DNA of 50,353 nucleotides, from positions 1 to 50,353 of the forward strand of contig JAEMQQ010000008.1 of assembly GCA_016463775.1 (NCBI GenBank), given 5' to 3'. The stretch's first letter is position 1, and the number at the start of each line of letters is the position of its first letter. The position numbers were made by a program, and so were the translations under genes. This stretch comes from Ilumatobacteraceae bacterium. Its GTDB lineage: Bacteria; Actinomycetota; Acidimicrobiia; Acidimicrobiales; Ilumatobacteraceae. Of the stretch, positions 7,439 to 15,988 are shown piece by piece. The notes under the pieces were generated by a model, which was given only the letters and a program-made list of their open reading frames with translations, was not told the DNA's origin and ran no database searches.

Positions 7439-8054
7439 CCACCACTGCGGCGATGACGACGAACACCGGCACCAGACGTTTCAAGATTGCTCCACCGGCA
7501 GCGTCCAGCATGTTGAGTGGCTCGACTTCTTGGGTTTGCTCAATTTTGCGCACACTCGGTGCTGCGGCTGGCACTGCAGATGCCACAGTTGGCGCTGACT
7601 CGACTGGTTGCGAGGCAATCAGCGTGTTTAAGTTGTCGACGAATTGCAACAGCAACTTGTTGCTCACATCGGCAAGTGCGCCACGGCCGAATTGCGCGAC
7701 CTTGCCCGAGATGCTCAGTTGGGTGTCAACGGTGCACGTGGCACTGTTTTCTCCAACTGGGTGCAGCTGAGCGGTGATCGTGGCCGACGCGTTGCCTTTG
7801 CCACCCGTATCGCGCCCATCGGCCTTCAGCGAGGCCCGATAGGTCGTTGCATCCCTCGACACAAAGGCAGCCTGTCCGGTGAATTGGGCCAAAATCGGGC
7901 CGACCTTGATTTTTATTTGTCCGCGATGAATATCGCCCTCAATCTCGGTGAGTTGGGCCCCCGGCAGGCACGGCGCGAGGCGCTCTAAGTCGGTGAGAAT
8001 TTTCCAAGCCTCGGCTGCTGGCACCGGCACGGTGAACTCGTGGTGTAGATCCAT
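7416..8054 (-). CDS. coxG: CoxG-like SRPBCC protein with C-terminal membrane anchor
   Basis: A 212-residue protein. Residues 1-150 form a START/SRPBCC domain of the CO dehydrogenase subunit G family (MDLHHEFTVPVPAAEAWKIL, LPGAQLTEIEG, and SISGKVAQFGRG near the end). A Pro/Ala-rich linker follows, then a single transmembrane helix at about 193-211. In Oligotropha carboxidovorans CoxG recruits the molybdenum enzyme to the membrane; that job is inferred here from family and position. The ATG overlaps the stop of the nucleotidyltransferase gene by one base (TGATG). Its 3' end overlaps the DUF501 start by 23 bases, the left edge of the cox island. Confidence 0.87.
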   Translation of the reverse strand: MDLHHEFTVPVPAAEAWKILTDLERLAPCLPGAQLTEIEGDIHRGQIKIKVGPILAQFTGQAAFVSRDATTYRASLKADGRDTGGKGNASATITAQLHPVGENSATCTVDTQLSISGKVAQFGRGALADVSNKLLLQFVDNLNTLIASQPVESAPTVASAVPAAAPSVRKIEQTQEVEPLNMLDAAGGAILKRLVPVFVVIAAVVVAIVIIR

Positions 8055-8683
8055 CAGTGATTACCTCGGCTTGCCAGGTGTTCTTCCCACCGCACGACAT
8101 CATCAGACGTATCGATGTCGTGCGGATTGCCTTCGCAGACTACTTCTGTAACCAGGTCTGGGCGAATTCGAATCAGTGTGCGGGCACCTTCGTCGCCGTC
8201 GTGGGGGAGTTGGTCCCACAGTTCGGCGTGGATGCGCACGGGGTTGCGCCGCATACCGCCGTAGGTGGCAACTGCAATCGGCGCAGCAGTATCGGCGACT
8301 CGTTGCCACGCACTTGATGGAATGCCGGGTTGATCACCCAACCCGACCACGACGCCCGCCAAGCCACGTTGCCGCGCCACGGCGAGCCCACACTGCAGCG
8401 ACGACGCCATGCCGGTCTGCCAGCGAGCGTTGTGGGTGACGACCACTTCGGGGTTACCCGGCAAGGGAGAGGCAAGCACCTCAGTGAGTGACACCGCGCC
8501 CGTCACCACGATGATGGGCGACAGACCACTGCGGGCCACGGCCTCCAGCACGTGGCGCACCACGGGTCGGCCGTCGAGCAGGGCGAGCAATTTGTGGGTA
8601 GTGCCGACAAATCGACTGCCACCGCCTGCAGCCAGCACCAGCGCCCCACAGGACGCGCGGGAAGGCGTCTGGGTGGCTACCAC
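8054..8683 (-). CDS. MobA/MocA-like nucleotidyltransferase
   Basis: A 209-residue NTP-transferase-fold protein, expected to attach CMP (or another nucleotide) to molybdopterin. The signature LAAGGGSRF lies at 17-25 with K31 downstream, and GLGDQPG at 114-120 supplies the metal-binding aspartate D117. The DQPG form and RNPVRI are typical of MocA, the molybdenum cofactor cytidylyltransferase that serves xanthine-dehydrogenase-type enzymes. This fits the adjacent cox genes, whose CoxL binds molybdopterin cytosine dinucleotide. The start is GTG at 8683. It is divergent from the NlpC/P60 gene, with 158 bp between the starts, and coupled to coxG. Confidence 0.87.
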   Translation of the reverse strand: MVATQTPSRASCGALVLAAGGGSRFVGTTHKLLALLDGRPVVRHVLEAVARSGLSPIIVVTGAVSLTEVLASPLPGNPEVVVTHNARWQTGMASSLQCGLAVARQRGLAGVVVGLGDQPGIPSSAWQRVADTAAPIAVATYGGMRRNPVRIHAELWDQLPHDGDEGARTLIRIRPDLVTEVVCEGNPHDIDTSDDVVRWEEHLASRGNH

Positions 8684-8782
8684 GAGGCACTCGACACGTC
8701 GGGCATGAAATCAGCCTCGCACAACGGGTTGGGGCAATTCACAAAGCCACGAATTATTACAATCTCGTTACAGCCGGCGGTA

Positions 8783-8801
8783 GGGTGGGGGTACCCCATC
8801 C
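8783..8801 (+). promoter_or_regulatory. GC-rich leader hairpin before the NlpC/P60 gene
   Basis: GGGTGGGG (8783-8790) pairs with CCCCATCC (8794-8801) around a GTA loop, with one G-U. It lies in the 158-bp divergent gap. No riboswitch family was recognised. Confidence 0.5.
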
Positions 8802-8810
8802 CCAACCAGT

Positions 8811-8827
8811 GGCGCACCCCCTGCGCC
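8811..8827 (+). promoter_or_regulatory. Second leader hairpin just before the ribosome site
   Basis: GGCGCA (8811-8816) and TGCGCC (8822-8827) are exact reverse complements around a CCCCC loop. The ribosome site CGGAGG starts four bases later at 8831. With the hairpin at 8783-8801 it makes a compact structured leader. Function is unknown. Confidence 0.55.
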
Positions 8828-8841
8828 ATTCGGAGGTCTCG

Positions 8842-9555
8842 ATGTCACCAAAAACCATTGCTCGTCGTGCTGTGCCACTGGCGAACGTCAAAATACGAAC
8901 AGGCGTTCGCTCGCGTCGTCGAGCGGGGGTGCGACTCACACTCAGCGCGTGTGTCGTGGCCCTTGGCCTGCTCAGCGTGCCAACCCCACCGCGGGCGTCA
9001 GCCCTGCCGATCTCTGACAGCGCTACCTCGTGGATTGCCGTCACCTCGCGCGAGATTGCCCTCGAGTTGCGGCGCAGCGAAATCGTGCCGGCAGTCGAGC
9101 AGTCAGCCATCGCCGGTCGACAGGTTGATGAAGTGGCGAGTTTGGTTGCCTACTTGCTCGGCGCCGACGCCGACCTGTTGCGCAGAGTCTGGGCTGGGGC
9201 ACCCGTGGCACGCAAGATTGCATTGTTCAGCGCGCTCAGCCAAGTGGGCGTGCCCTACCGCACCAATGCTGATGCGCCCTTCATCGCCCTCGATTGTTCG
9301 GCACTCACCAAGTTTGCGTGGGCCCAAGCAGGGGTAGGCATCGAACGGGGGTCGCAGTATCAATATGCGCGCGCCGACCGCGTGGTGCGCGACGACGCAC
9401 AAGTGGGCGACTTGGTGTGGTACCCGGGGCACATCATGTTGTCGCTCGGTGTGCCGGATTTGATCGTGCATGCTCGGTCGGGGCTGCGCACGGTGGAAAT
9501 TCACCGCATCGACTCCACTCGTATGCCGTGGATGCGTTGGGTCAGCCCTCTTTAG
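8842..9555 (+). CDS. Secreted NlpC/P60 cysteine peptidase-like protein
   Basis: A 237-residue exported protein. A basic N-region with a hydrophobic stretch at about 29-47 forms a signal peptide or anchor. A short helical middle follows, then an NlpC/P60 domain from about 124. The catalytic cysteine C152 lies in LDCSALTKFAW, the histidine H197 in WYPGHIMLSLG, and H210 is the likely third residue. The family cuts peptide bridges of peptidoglycan, usually D-Glu to diaminopimelate. The ATG at 8842 follows CGGAGG by five bases. It is the only plus-strand gene within the cox island and ends with a 4-bp overlap of the convergent XdhC gene. Its presence here is unexplained. Confidence 0.9.
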   Translation: MSPKTIARRAVPLANVKIRTGVRSRRRAGVRLTLSACVVALGLLSVPTPPRASALPISDSATSWIAVTSREIALELRRSEIVPAVEQSAIAGRQVDEVASLVAYLLGADADLLRRVWAGAPVARKIALFSALSQVGVPYRTNADAPFIALDCSALTKFAWAQAGVGIERGSQYQYARADRVVRDDAQVGDLVWYPGHIMLSLGVPDLIVHARSGLRTVEIHRIDSTRMPWMRWVSPL

Positions 9556-10355
9556 TGGATGGCGCCGGTCGTAGCTGAGAGTGACTGGGCGGCACGCCCC
9601 GTGCGCCGCGCGATAATTTCGGCACAAATTGAAATTGCAGTTTCTTCAGGTGTGCGAGCACCGATGTCCAAGCCAATCGGTGACATCACACGCGCCAAGT
9701 CGACGGGGCTCACGCCAACTTCAACCAGGCGTTCGAGGCGTTTGGCATGGGTCTTGCGGCTCCCCATCACACCGATGTAGCCAACGCTGCTTCGTAGTGC
9801 ACCTTGGATTGCTGGTACATCGAATTTTGGGTCATGGGTCAGGATGCACACCGCATCACTCGCACCAAGAGATGCACCATGTTTGGTGAATGCCTCATCC
9901 GGCCAGGCCACCATGATGTCGTCAGCCATCGGAAAGCGCCGTCGGGTGGCGAACACCGTGCGTGCATCACACACCGTGACGCGGTAGCCCAACAATTTTG
10001 CAGCGCGCGCCAATGCACTGGTGAAATCCACTGCACCAAAAATCATCATGTGGGGCGGTGGAGCAAACGACTCGATGAACACCCGCACCGCCGGTGAGTC
10101 AGCCAAATCTTCGGGCGTGATTTGCCCACGTGGCCCGTAGTTGCGGGTGCTGGTGCGACCAGCCTCGAGTTCACCGAGGGCGTCACGCGCAGCGACTCGG
10201 GTGAGTTCGTCGTCGCCGAGGGTGCCGAGTGCGGGATGGTCGGGTGACACCAGCAGCGTTGCACCCGTGTGTGGCCCGTCGACCACCACGACGAGTGCCG
10301 TCGGTTCGTTAGCGCGAATACGTCGCGCAAGTTCGGGGTAGACCACGTTGTTCAT
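9552..10355 (-). CDS. XdhC-family protein, C-terminal Rossmann part
   Basis: A 267-residue protein corresponding to the C-terminal half of XdhC/CoxF. A central segment MMIFGAVDFTSALARAAKLLG with Rossmann character is followed by VTVCDARTVFA, ILTHDPKFD and the well-conserved GYIGVMGSRKTHAKR. It ends with IGLDIGARTPEETAISICAEI, a standard XdhC finish. XdhC proteins carry and sulfurate the molybdenum cofactor before its insertion. The start is ATG at 10355, 22 bases after the stop of the small XdhC N-terminal gene. The two halves are single proteins in many bacteria and separate genes here. Confidence 0.88.
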   Translation of the reverse strand: MNNVVYPELARRIRANEPTALVVVVDGPHTGATLLVSPDHPALGTLGDDELTRVAARDALGELEAGRTSTRNYGPRGQITPEDLADSPAVRVFIESFAPPPHMMIFGAVDFTSALARAAKLLGYRVTVCDARTVFATRRRFPMADDIMVAWPDEAFTKHGASLGASDAVCILTHDPKFDVPAIQGALRSSVGYIGVMGSRKTHAKRLERLVEVGVSPVDLARVMSPIGLDIGARTPEETAISICAEIIARRTGRAAQSLSATTGAIH

Positions 10356-10377
10356 CGTCAGGCCTGCACGCGGCGCA

Positions 10378-10707
10378 TCAACTGAGTTCCTGGAGGAACA
10401 AATGAATCGTGCCGCCACACGTCAACCCGACGGCGAAGGCTTCATCATCGGAATATCCGAATGTCACTACCTTTGCCGCAGACTGCTCGCGCAACATGTC
10501 GAGTGCTTCGGCAACGACGGCACCTTCGACACAACCACCGCTCACCGAGCCGACCACTTCGCCGTCCTCGTTTACCGCCATTGCAGCGCCGGGGTCGCGC
10601 GGGCCCGAGCCCTCGATGCCCACCACACGACCAATCACACAGCGTTTGCCGGCATTTCGCCAACGGTCGAGGTCGTCGAGCAGTTCACGCATGGATCCGC
10701 CGCCCAT
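10378..10707 (-). CDS. XdhC/CoxI N-terminal domain protein
   Basis: A 109-residue stand-alone XdhC N-terminal domain (XdhC_CoxI). It shows RCVIGRVVGIEGSGPRDPGAAM, then GSVSGGCVEGAVVAEA with the conserved Cys, and GLTCGGTIHLFLQ with a second Cys near the end. These cysteines are those linked to cofactor handling in the family. Together with the downstream XdhC C-terminal gene it makes a split XdhC. Start choice is between ATG at 10707 and ATG at 10692; both overlap the end of coxE, and 10707 is taken because GGAAG lies about nine bases upstream. Confidence 0.87.
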   Translation of the reverse strand: MGGGSMRELLDDLDRWRNAGKRCVIGRVVGIEGSGPRDPGAAMAVNEDGEVVGSVSGGCVEGAVVAEALDMLREQSAAKVVTFGYSDDEAFAVGLTCGGTIHLFLQELS

Positions 10708-11800
10708 CGTGGATTACTTCCGCCAATTGTTCGAGTGCCTCCAGCGAGTGGCCTTCAACGAATGCATCCACGTGTGGCAGTGCAGCCGCCATTCCGCGGG
10801 CGAGTGGTGCATAACCGGGGGTGACCTTCAGCGGGTTCACCCACACGATGCGATGCGCAACTCGACCAAGCCGCTGCATTTGTTCGGCAAGCACGTCGGG
10901 GTTGCCACGATCCCATCCATCAGACAGCACGACGACGATTGCGCCACGCGCCACACCGCGCACGCCCCAGCGATCGTTGAACGTACGCAGACACTCACCG
11001 ATGCGTGTGCCACCGCTCCAGTCGGCAACTTGTTGCGAGGTTCGTGCCAGTGCCTTGTCGGGGTCGCGATGCGAAAGTTCACGGGTAATGCGCGTCAGGC
11101 GGGTACCGAGGGTGAATGCCTCCACCCGCTGGCGGCCCACCATTGCGGCGTGCATGAACCGCAGGAATGCGCGTGCATACGGTTCCATCGACCCCGACAC
11201 GTCGAGTAACACCACGAGTCGACGCAGACGTTCGCTCGGTTGGCGCCATTGGCGGCGCACGGGTTCGCCCAAATGGGCGAACGAGCTACGCACGGTGCGA
11301 CGCACGTCGAGATGGCTGTGGTGTGATCGCGCGGGGCGCAGACGCAACGAACGACGCGGTGAACCGACGAATCGCAGACGCTGCATCAAGCGCTGGGCTT
11401 CCACCAATTCGTTGTCGGTGTAGTTGGCAAAGTCTTTTTGGCTCAGTGTTTCTACTGCCGAGAAGCGCAGGGTGACGGTGTCGTCAGACTGTTCGGCAAC
11501 GCCGTCACCGCCATCGTCTTGTTCGTCAATGGCCAGGGTGAGTGTTTCTTGCGCAATCACTTCGTGTTCAGTACCGCTTGACAGTTGATCCCAGAACACG
11601 GCGAACGCCACATTGAAGGCTTCGCGATCTTCGGGGCGGCGCACGAGCGTTGAGCGCCCGGCCCAGTACACACGGTTGCGGTCGGTGATGCCGACGGCAT
11701 CAAGACACTGCACGAAGGTGACGATCGAATCCAGAGGTACCGGCAACCCAGCACCACGCAGCACGCGCCCGAAGGCGACGGCCATCCGCTCGGCGGTCAT
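10685..11800 (-). CDS. coxE: CoxE-like VWA-domain protein
   Basis: A 371-residue protein of the CoxE family. A helical N-terminal part with an acidic insertion (about 90-107) is followed by a basic stretch and a von Willebrand A domain. The metal site is intact: DVSGS at 200-204, T265 in GGTRIG and D294 in LSDGWDRG. CoxE works with the AAA+ protein CoxD in building the copper/molybdenum active site of CO dehydrogenase in O. carboxidovorans; for form II enzymes the same pair probably inserts or modifies the molybdenum cofactor. Its ATG overlaps the coxD stop (ATGA). Its end overlaps the XdhC N-terminal gene by 23 bases. Confidence 0.9.
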   Translation of the reverse strand: MTAERMAVAFGRVLRGAGLPVPLDSIVTFVQCLDAVGITDRNRVYWAGRSTLVRRPEDREAFNVAFAVFWDQLSSGTEHEVIAQETLTLAIDEQDDGGDGVAEQSDDTVTLRFSAVETLSQKDFANYTDNELVEAQRLMQRLRFVGSPRRSLRLRPARSHHSHLDVRRTVRSSFAHLGEPVRRQWRQPSERLRRLVVLLDVSGSMEPYARAFLRFMHAAMVGRQRVEAFTLGTRLTRITRELSHRDPDKALARTSQQVADWSGGTRIGECLRTFNDRWGVRGVARGAIVVVLSDGWDRGNPDVLAEQMQRLGRVAHRIVWVNPLKVTPGYAPLARGMAAALPHVDAFVEGHSLEALEQLAEVIHDGRRIHA

Positions 11801-12729
11801 CCGTGCAACGCGCCACGCTCAAAAGCGTGCTTCACCAAATCTGCGATGCCGTGTTCGGCGACCCGCTCATGGTCTTCGCGATACTTAAGCACCGTGCCCA
11901 GCGTGGTGCGCACCACCGCTTCGTCAAGTTGAGTGACCCCGAGTGTGCCGAGGGCCGTGGCCCAGTCGATGGTCTCGGCGACGCCAGGTGGCTTGTACAA
12001 CTGCAGCGAACGTAGACGCTCGACGGCCGCGGCCACCTGGCGTGCCAAACGTTCGTGCACCTGGGGCACACGTAAGCGAACGATTTCAACTTCGCGTTCG
12101 AACCCCGGGTGCTCAACCCAGTGATACAAACAGCGGCGCTTCAGCGCGTCGTGCACATCGCGCGTGCGATTAGACGTAAGCACGACGACGGGTATCTCGG
12201 TGGCACGAAACGTACCCACCTCGGGAATCGTGATTTGAAAGTCGGACAGCACCTCGAGCAGGTAGGCCTCAAACTCGTCATCGGCACGGTCAATTTCGTC
12301 GATCAATAACACGGGTGCCACGCCGTTGCGTGGCTCAATTGCCCGCAAGAGTGCACGACGAATAAGAAAGCGTTCGTCGTACAACTCGTTCTCGAGGCTC
12401 TCTGTTGCCTTGTTTGCTGCTTCGCCACTGGCTTCGGCGGCCCGCAGGTGCAGCAGTTGGCGCGAATAATCCCAGTCATAGACCGCTTGACTCGCGTCGA
12501 TGCCTTCGTAGCACTGCAGACGAATCAGTTCGCTGCCCCGCACGGTGGCCAGCACCTTGGCCAATTCGGTCTTGCCGACACCCGCTTCGCCTTCCAATAA
12601 AAGGGGCCGCTTCAGCGACAGAGCAAGAAATACCGCAGTCGCCAAGCCCTCGTCGGTGAGGTAACCGGCAGATTGCAGGGCGTCACGTACATGGCTCACC
12701 GACGCAAGCGATGCACGCGGAGCCGCCAC
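11797..12729 (-). CDS. coxD: CoxD-like MoxR-family AAA+ ATPase
   Basis: A 310-residue AAA+ chaperone of the MoxR group. Walker A is GEAGVGKT (47-54), Walker B LLIDEIDRAD (141-150), sensor 1 TSNRTR (185-190), and paired arginines at 198-199 suit the arginine finger. MoxR ATPases act with VWA proteins as metal-chelatase-like maturation machines, here with the product of the overlapping coxE. The start is GTG at 12729, 38 bases after the coxM stop. Sequence and order S-L-M-D-E place it firmly in the cox operon. Confidence 0.92.
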   Translation of the reverse strand: MAAPRASLASVSHVRDALQSAGYLTDEGLATAVFLALSLKRPLLLEGEAGVGKTELAKVLATVRGSELIRLQCYEGIDASQAVYDWDYSRQLLHLRAAEASGEAANKATESLENELYDERFLIRRALLRAIEPRNGVAPVLLIDEIDRADDEFEAYLLEVLSDFQITIPEVGTFRATEIPVVVLTSNRTRDVHDALKRRCLYHWVEHPGFEREVEIVRLRVPQVHERLARQVAAAVERLRSLQLYKPPGVAETIDWATALGTLGVTQLDEAVVRTTLGTVLKYREDHERVAEHGIADLVKHAFERGALHG

Positions 12730-12767
12730 AGCAACAGCCTACGAAGGGTTGTCGTAGGTCGCAGTAG

Positions 12768-13592
12768 TTACTTCGACGCTTGTTCGAGCGCGCGACGTAC
12801 CAGCACTTTGGCCAGATGCGTGCGGTATTCCACGCTCGCGTTCAGATCGGCTTGTGGTTCGGCGTCGTCAGCGGCGTGTGCGGCGGCATCTGCCACCGAC
12901 GCACCTTTGGCCAACGCGCTGCTCACGGCGCTCGCGAGCACGGGTGTCGAACCCATGTTCACCAACGCCACACCGCTGTCACCGTTGTTGCGCCAAGCAG
13001 CAACCCCGACGATGGCCCAGTCAACGGCGCGACGATTGAATTTTTGAAAGCTCCAACCGGCACCGTTCATTTTTGGCACCTTGATTTCGACCAGCATTTC
13101 ATCAGCAGCGAGTGCGCTTTCCAAGAAACCCTTGTAAAAATCTTTGGCGGCAATCTCGCGTCTGCCTTTCGGGCCCTGCACCACGTAGGTGGCACCAAGT
13201 GCCAAGGTGGTTGCGGGAATGTCACCGGCGGGGTCGGCGTGGGCAATCGAGCCACCGATGGTGCCGCGGTGTCGCACTTGTGCGTCACCCACGTAACCAG
13301 CGGCGTGTGCCAACAGCGGCACGTGCTGGCTCAACACCGGTGACTTCTCCACGTCCATATGGCGGGTGAGTGCACCAATGGCAATGTGATCACCGGCATC
13401 TTTGATGTACGACAAATCCTTGACACGACCAATGTCCACAAGCATCGTGGGCTGCGCCAAGCGCAACTTCATGAGTGGAATCAGACTGTGGCCACCGGCC
13501 AGAAACTTTGCTTCGTCGCCAAATTGACCGATGAGGTTGATTGCCTCTTCTGCCGAACCTGCCCGTTTGTATTCGAATGCTGCGGGAATCAT
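12768..13592 (-). CDS. coxM: Molybdenum hydroxylase FAD subunit (CoxM)
   Basis: A 274-residue flavoprotein of the CoxM/CutM family that passes electrons from the Fe-S subunit to an acceptor. Both FAD loops match the O. carboxidovorans enzyme in sequence and position: AGGHS at 32-36 and TIGGS at 111-115. The C-terminal part is a CO dehydrogenase flavoprotein C-terminal domain. AAGGAGG precedes the ATG by six bases, and the ATG shares a base with the coxL stop (TAATG). The acceptor (quinone or oxygen) is not evident from sequence. Confidence 0.93.
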   Translation of the reverse strand: MIPAAFEYKRAGSAEEAINLIGQFGDEAKFLAGGHSLIPLMKLRLAQPTMLVDIGRVKDLSYIKDAGDHIAIGALTRHMDVEKSPVLSQHVPLLAHAAGYVGDAQVRHRGTIGGSIAHADPAGDIPATTLALGATYVVQGPKGRREIAAKDFYKGFLESALAADEMLVEIKVPKMNGAGWSFQKFNRRAVDWAIVGVAAWRNNGDSGVALVNMGSTPVLASAVSSALAKGASVADAAAHAADDAEPQADLNASVEYRTHLAKVLVRRALEQASK

Positions 13593-15979
13593 TATTTGCC
13601 TCCTTGTGCGGCCTGAATTGCTTTCCAGACATTGTTCGGCGACGCCGGCATGTCGAGTTTGGTGACACCAAGCCCGGACAACGCATCGATCACCGCATTC
13701 ATCACGGTTGAGGCTGCACCGATCGTGCCTGCCTCACCCACACCCTTCACACCCAACTGATTGGTGGGCGATGGGGTGACGGTGAAGTCGGTGGTGATCG
13801 GCGGTACATCGCATGCTGCGGGCACCAAATACTCGGCGAGGTTGGTGGTTTTCAGATTGCCGTCAGTGTCGTAGACAGCTTCTTCGTACAGCGCCTGCGC
13901 GAGACCCTGGACCACACCACCGTGAACTTGCCCTTCAACGATCAGCGGGTTGATCTGAATGCCGCAGTCGTCGACGGCGATGTACTTCAACACGTCAACT
14001 TTGCCCGTTTCGGTATCAATCTCCACGATGCAAATATGGGCACCAAACGGCCACGAGAAATTCTTCGGGTCGTGCGTGTATTGGGCCTCGAGGTTGGGTT
14101 CCACACCGTCGGGAAGATTGTGGGCGGTGAATGCTGCAAACGCAATAGCTGCAAGCGGCACGGCTTTGTCGGGTGAACCCTTGACGCTGAATGTGCCTTG
14201 CGCAAACTCGAGGTCTTCGGCAGCACACTCGAGTTGATGCGCCGCAATGAGCCGCGCCTTGTCGATCACCTTGTCGCACGCCCCGGCGATGGCGACACCA
14301 CCAACTGCGAGTGAACGTGATCCGTAGGTATCAAGACCAAGTGGGGCGATCGCGGTGTCGCTGTGCAGAACATCGACATCCTCCGGTGCCACACCGAGTT
14401 TCTCCGCGGCGATCATGGCCCACGAGGTTTCGTGACCTTGGCCGTGTGGCGAGGTGCCGGTAACCACCTGCACCTTGGATGTCGGCAACACGCGCACGGT
14501 CGCCGACTCCCATCCACCGGCGCCGTAATTCAACGATGCCAATACACGTGATGGGGCCAAGCCGCACATTTCGAAGTAGGAGGTCATGCCGATGCCCAAT
14601 CGTTTGCGCGCACCAGCGACATTTTGCGTGGCCTGCTTTTTGCGCACGGCCGCATAGTCGGCATGCCCCATGGCTTTTTCTGCAGCCGCAAGGTGATCAC
14701 CCGAGTCGTAGGTCAGGCCGCTGAACGCGGTATACGGAAACTGTTCTTTTTTGATGTAATTGCGCTTGCGCAATTCATACGGGTCAATGTTCATCTTGCG
14801 CGCCAGAGCGTCCATCGCAACTTCGATGGCATAGGTCGCTTCGGGGCGGCCCGCACCGCGATAAGCGTCGGTTGGCGTCATCGTGGTGAACACCGACGTG
14901 CACGAAAAGTCGTATGCCACCGGCAAGTCGTACACACCGGCATAGAGGAATGCGCCAAGCAGTGGCACACCAGGGGTGACCAGTTGCAGGTAGGCGCCCA
15001 TGTCACCGATCAGACGAACGCGTACGGCGGTGAGTTTGCCGTCTTTGTCGGCGGCCAGTTCGATGTTCTGAATCTGTCCACGACCGTGGATAGTTGCCTG
15101 GGTGTTTTCCGAGCGCTCTTCCACCCAGCGCACGGGTGCACCGTGTTTGCGGGAGAGTGCGACGCACAACAACTCCTCGGCGTACACATCGAGTTTCGAG
15201 CCGAATCCACCACCCACGGAAGGGGCGACGACACGCAACTGATGCTCGGGGATGCCCAGCGTGATCGCGGTCATGACCTTCAAGATGTGGGGCACTTGTG
15301 TGGCTGAATACAGCGTGATATCGCCACCAAAAGGCTGTGGCACCGCGACCACGGCACGTGGTTCCATCGCCATCGGAATCAGGCGCTGCTGGATGTACCG
15401 CTCGCTCACGCTGAATGCTGCATTCTTGAATGCTTCGTCGACGGCGCCTTCGGTTGCTTCAACTTTCAGATTCCAGGTGTACGACTTGTTCGTGCCGAGG
15501 TCTTCGTGGATGATCGTTTTATCGCTGAGGGCAACCTCTAGGTCGGTAATCGCCTGCAGTGGCTCATACGCAACATCGATGGCGTCGAGCGCATCGCGCG
15601 ACTCGGTCTCGCTGTTTGCCAAGACCGCCACGACGCCGTCGCCCACGTAACACACTTTGTCGAGTGCCAGCGGAAAGTGCGCCGGGTTCTTCATGTCTGG
15701 TGTTACCGGCCAGGCACACGGCATCGGCGCCGCCCAAGCGTCGCGCAGATCTTTGCCGGTGTAGACCGCAACGACACCCGGCATTGCGAGCGCATCCGAC
15801 ACGTTGATGCTCTTGATGCGTGCATGTGCGTATGGTGAGCGCAGCACGGCAAGATGCAGCGCACCGGGAATCACGAGGTCGTTGGTGAACTTGGCTTCGC
15901 CCGTGAGCAGTGCCGGATCTTCGCGGCGCAACATGCGCGTGCCGATGATGCTGTTGGTGCGTTCTTGCGTGATGCTCAT
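13592..15979 (-). CDS. coxL: Molybdenum hydroxylase large subunit, form II CoxL
   Basis: A 795-residue xanthine-oxidase-family Mo subunit. Visible are PSVGGGFGSK (about 253-262), the active-site loop AYRGAGR (372-378), the cofactor-binding [12 protein letters not shown] (507-518) and the catalytic glutamate E749 in KGVGEAGTIG. Proven CO dehydrogenases (form I) have AYxCSFR with a Cu-S-Mo cysteine; the AYRGAGR loop defines form II, whose substrate is mostly unsettled. Gene order S-L-M is also the form II order. Hydroxylation of a carbonyl, N-heterocycle or aldehyde is possible. AGGAG lies six bases before the ATG. It follows coxS by nine bases and overlaps coxM. Confidence 0.93.
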   Translation of the reverse strand: MSITQERTNSIIGTRMLRREDPALLTGEAKFTNDLVIPGALHLAVLRSPYAHARIKSINVSDALAMPGVVAVYTGKDLRDAWAAPMPCAWPVTPDMKNPAHFPLALDKVCYVGDGVVAVLANSETESRDALDAIDVAYEPLQAITDLEVALSDKTIIHEDLGTNKSYTWNLKVEATEGAVDEAFKNAAFSVSERYIQQRLIPMAMEPRAVVAVPQPFGGDITLYSATQVPHILKVMTAITLGIPEHQLRVVAPSVGGGFGSKLDVYAEELLCVALSRKHGAPVRWVEERSENTQATIHGRGQIQNIELAADKDGKLTAVRVRLIGDMGAYLQLVTPGVPLLGAFLYAGVYDLPVAYDFSCTSVFTTMTPTDAYRGAGRPEATYAIEVAMDALARKMNIDPYELRKRNYIKKEQFPYTAFSGLTYDSGDHLAAAEKAMGHADYAAVRKKQATQNVAGARKRLGIGMTSYFEMCGLAPSRVLASLNYGAGGWESATVRVLPTSKVQVVTGTSPHGQGHETSWAMIAAEKLGVAPEDVDVLHSDTAIAPLGLDTYGSRSLAVGGVAIAGACDKVIDKARLIAAHQLECAAEDLEFAQGTFSVKGSPDKAVPLAAIAFAAFTAHNLPDGVEPNLEAQYTHDPKNFSWPFGAHICIVEIDTETGKVDVLKYIAVDDCGIQINPLIVEGQVHGGVVQGLAQALYEEAVYDTDGNLKTTNLAEYLVPAACDVPPITTDFTVTPSPTNQLGVKGVGEAGTIGAASTVMNAVIDALSGLGVTKLDMPASPNNVWKAIQAAQGGK

Positions 15980-15988
15980 GCTTGGCTC

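Noticed and set aside
8684-8841. c-di-AMP (ydaO-type) riboswitch before the NlpC/P60 gene
   Set aside because: Location fits, but the conserved core words of that riboswitch are missing; only two simple stems are seen.
13592-15979. Calling the enzyme a proven aerobic CO dehydrogenase
   Set aside because: The active-site loop is AYRGAGR, not the AYxCSFR loop whose cysteine carries copper in form I enzymes; the substrate stays open.
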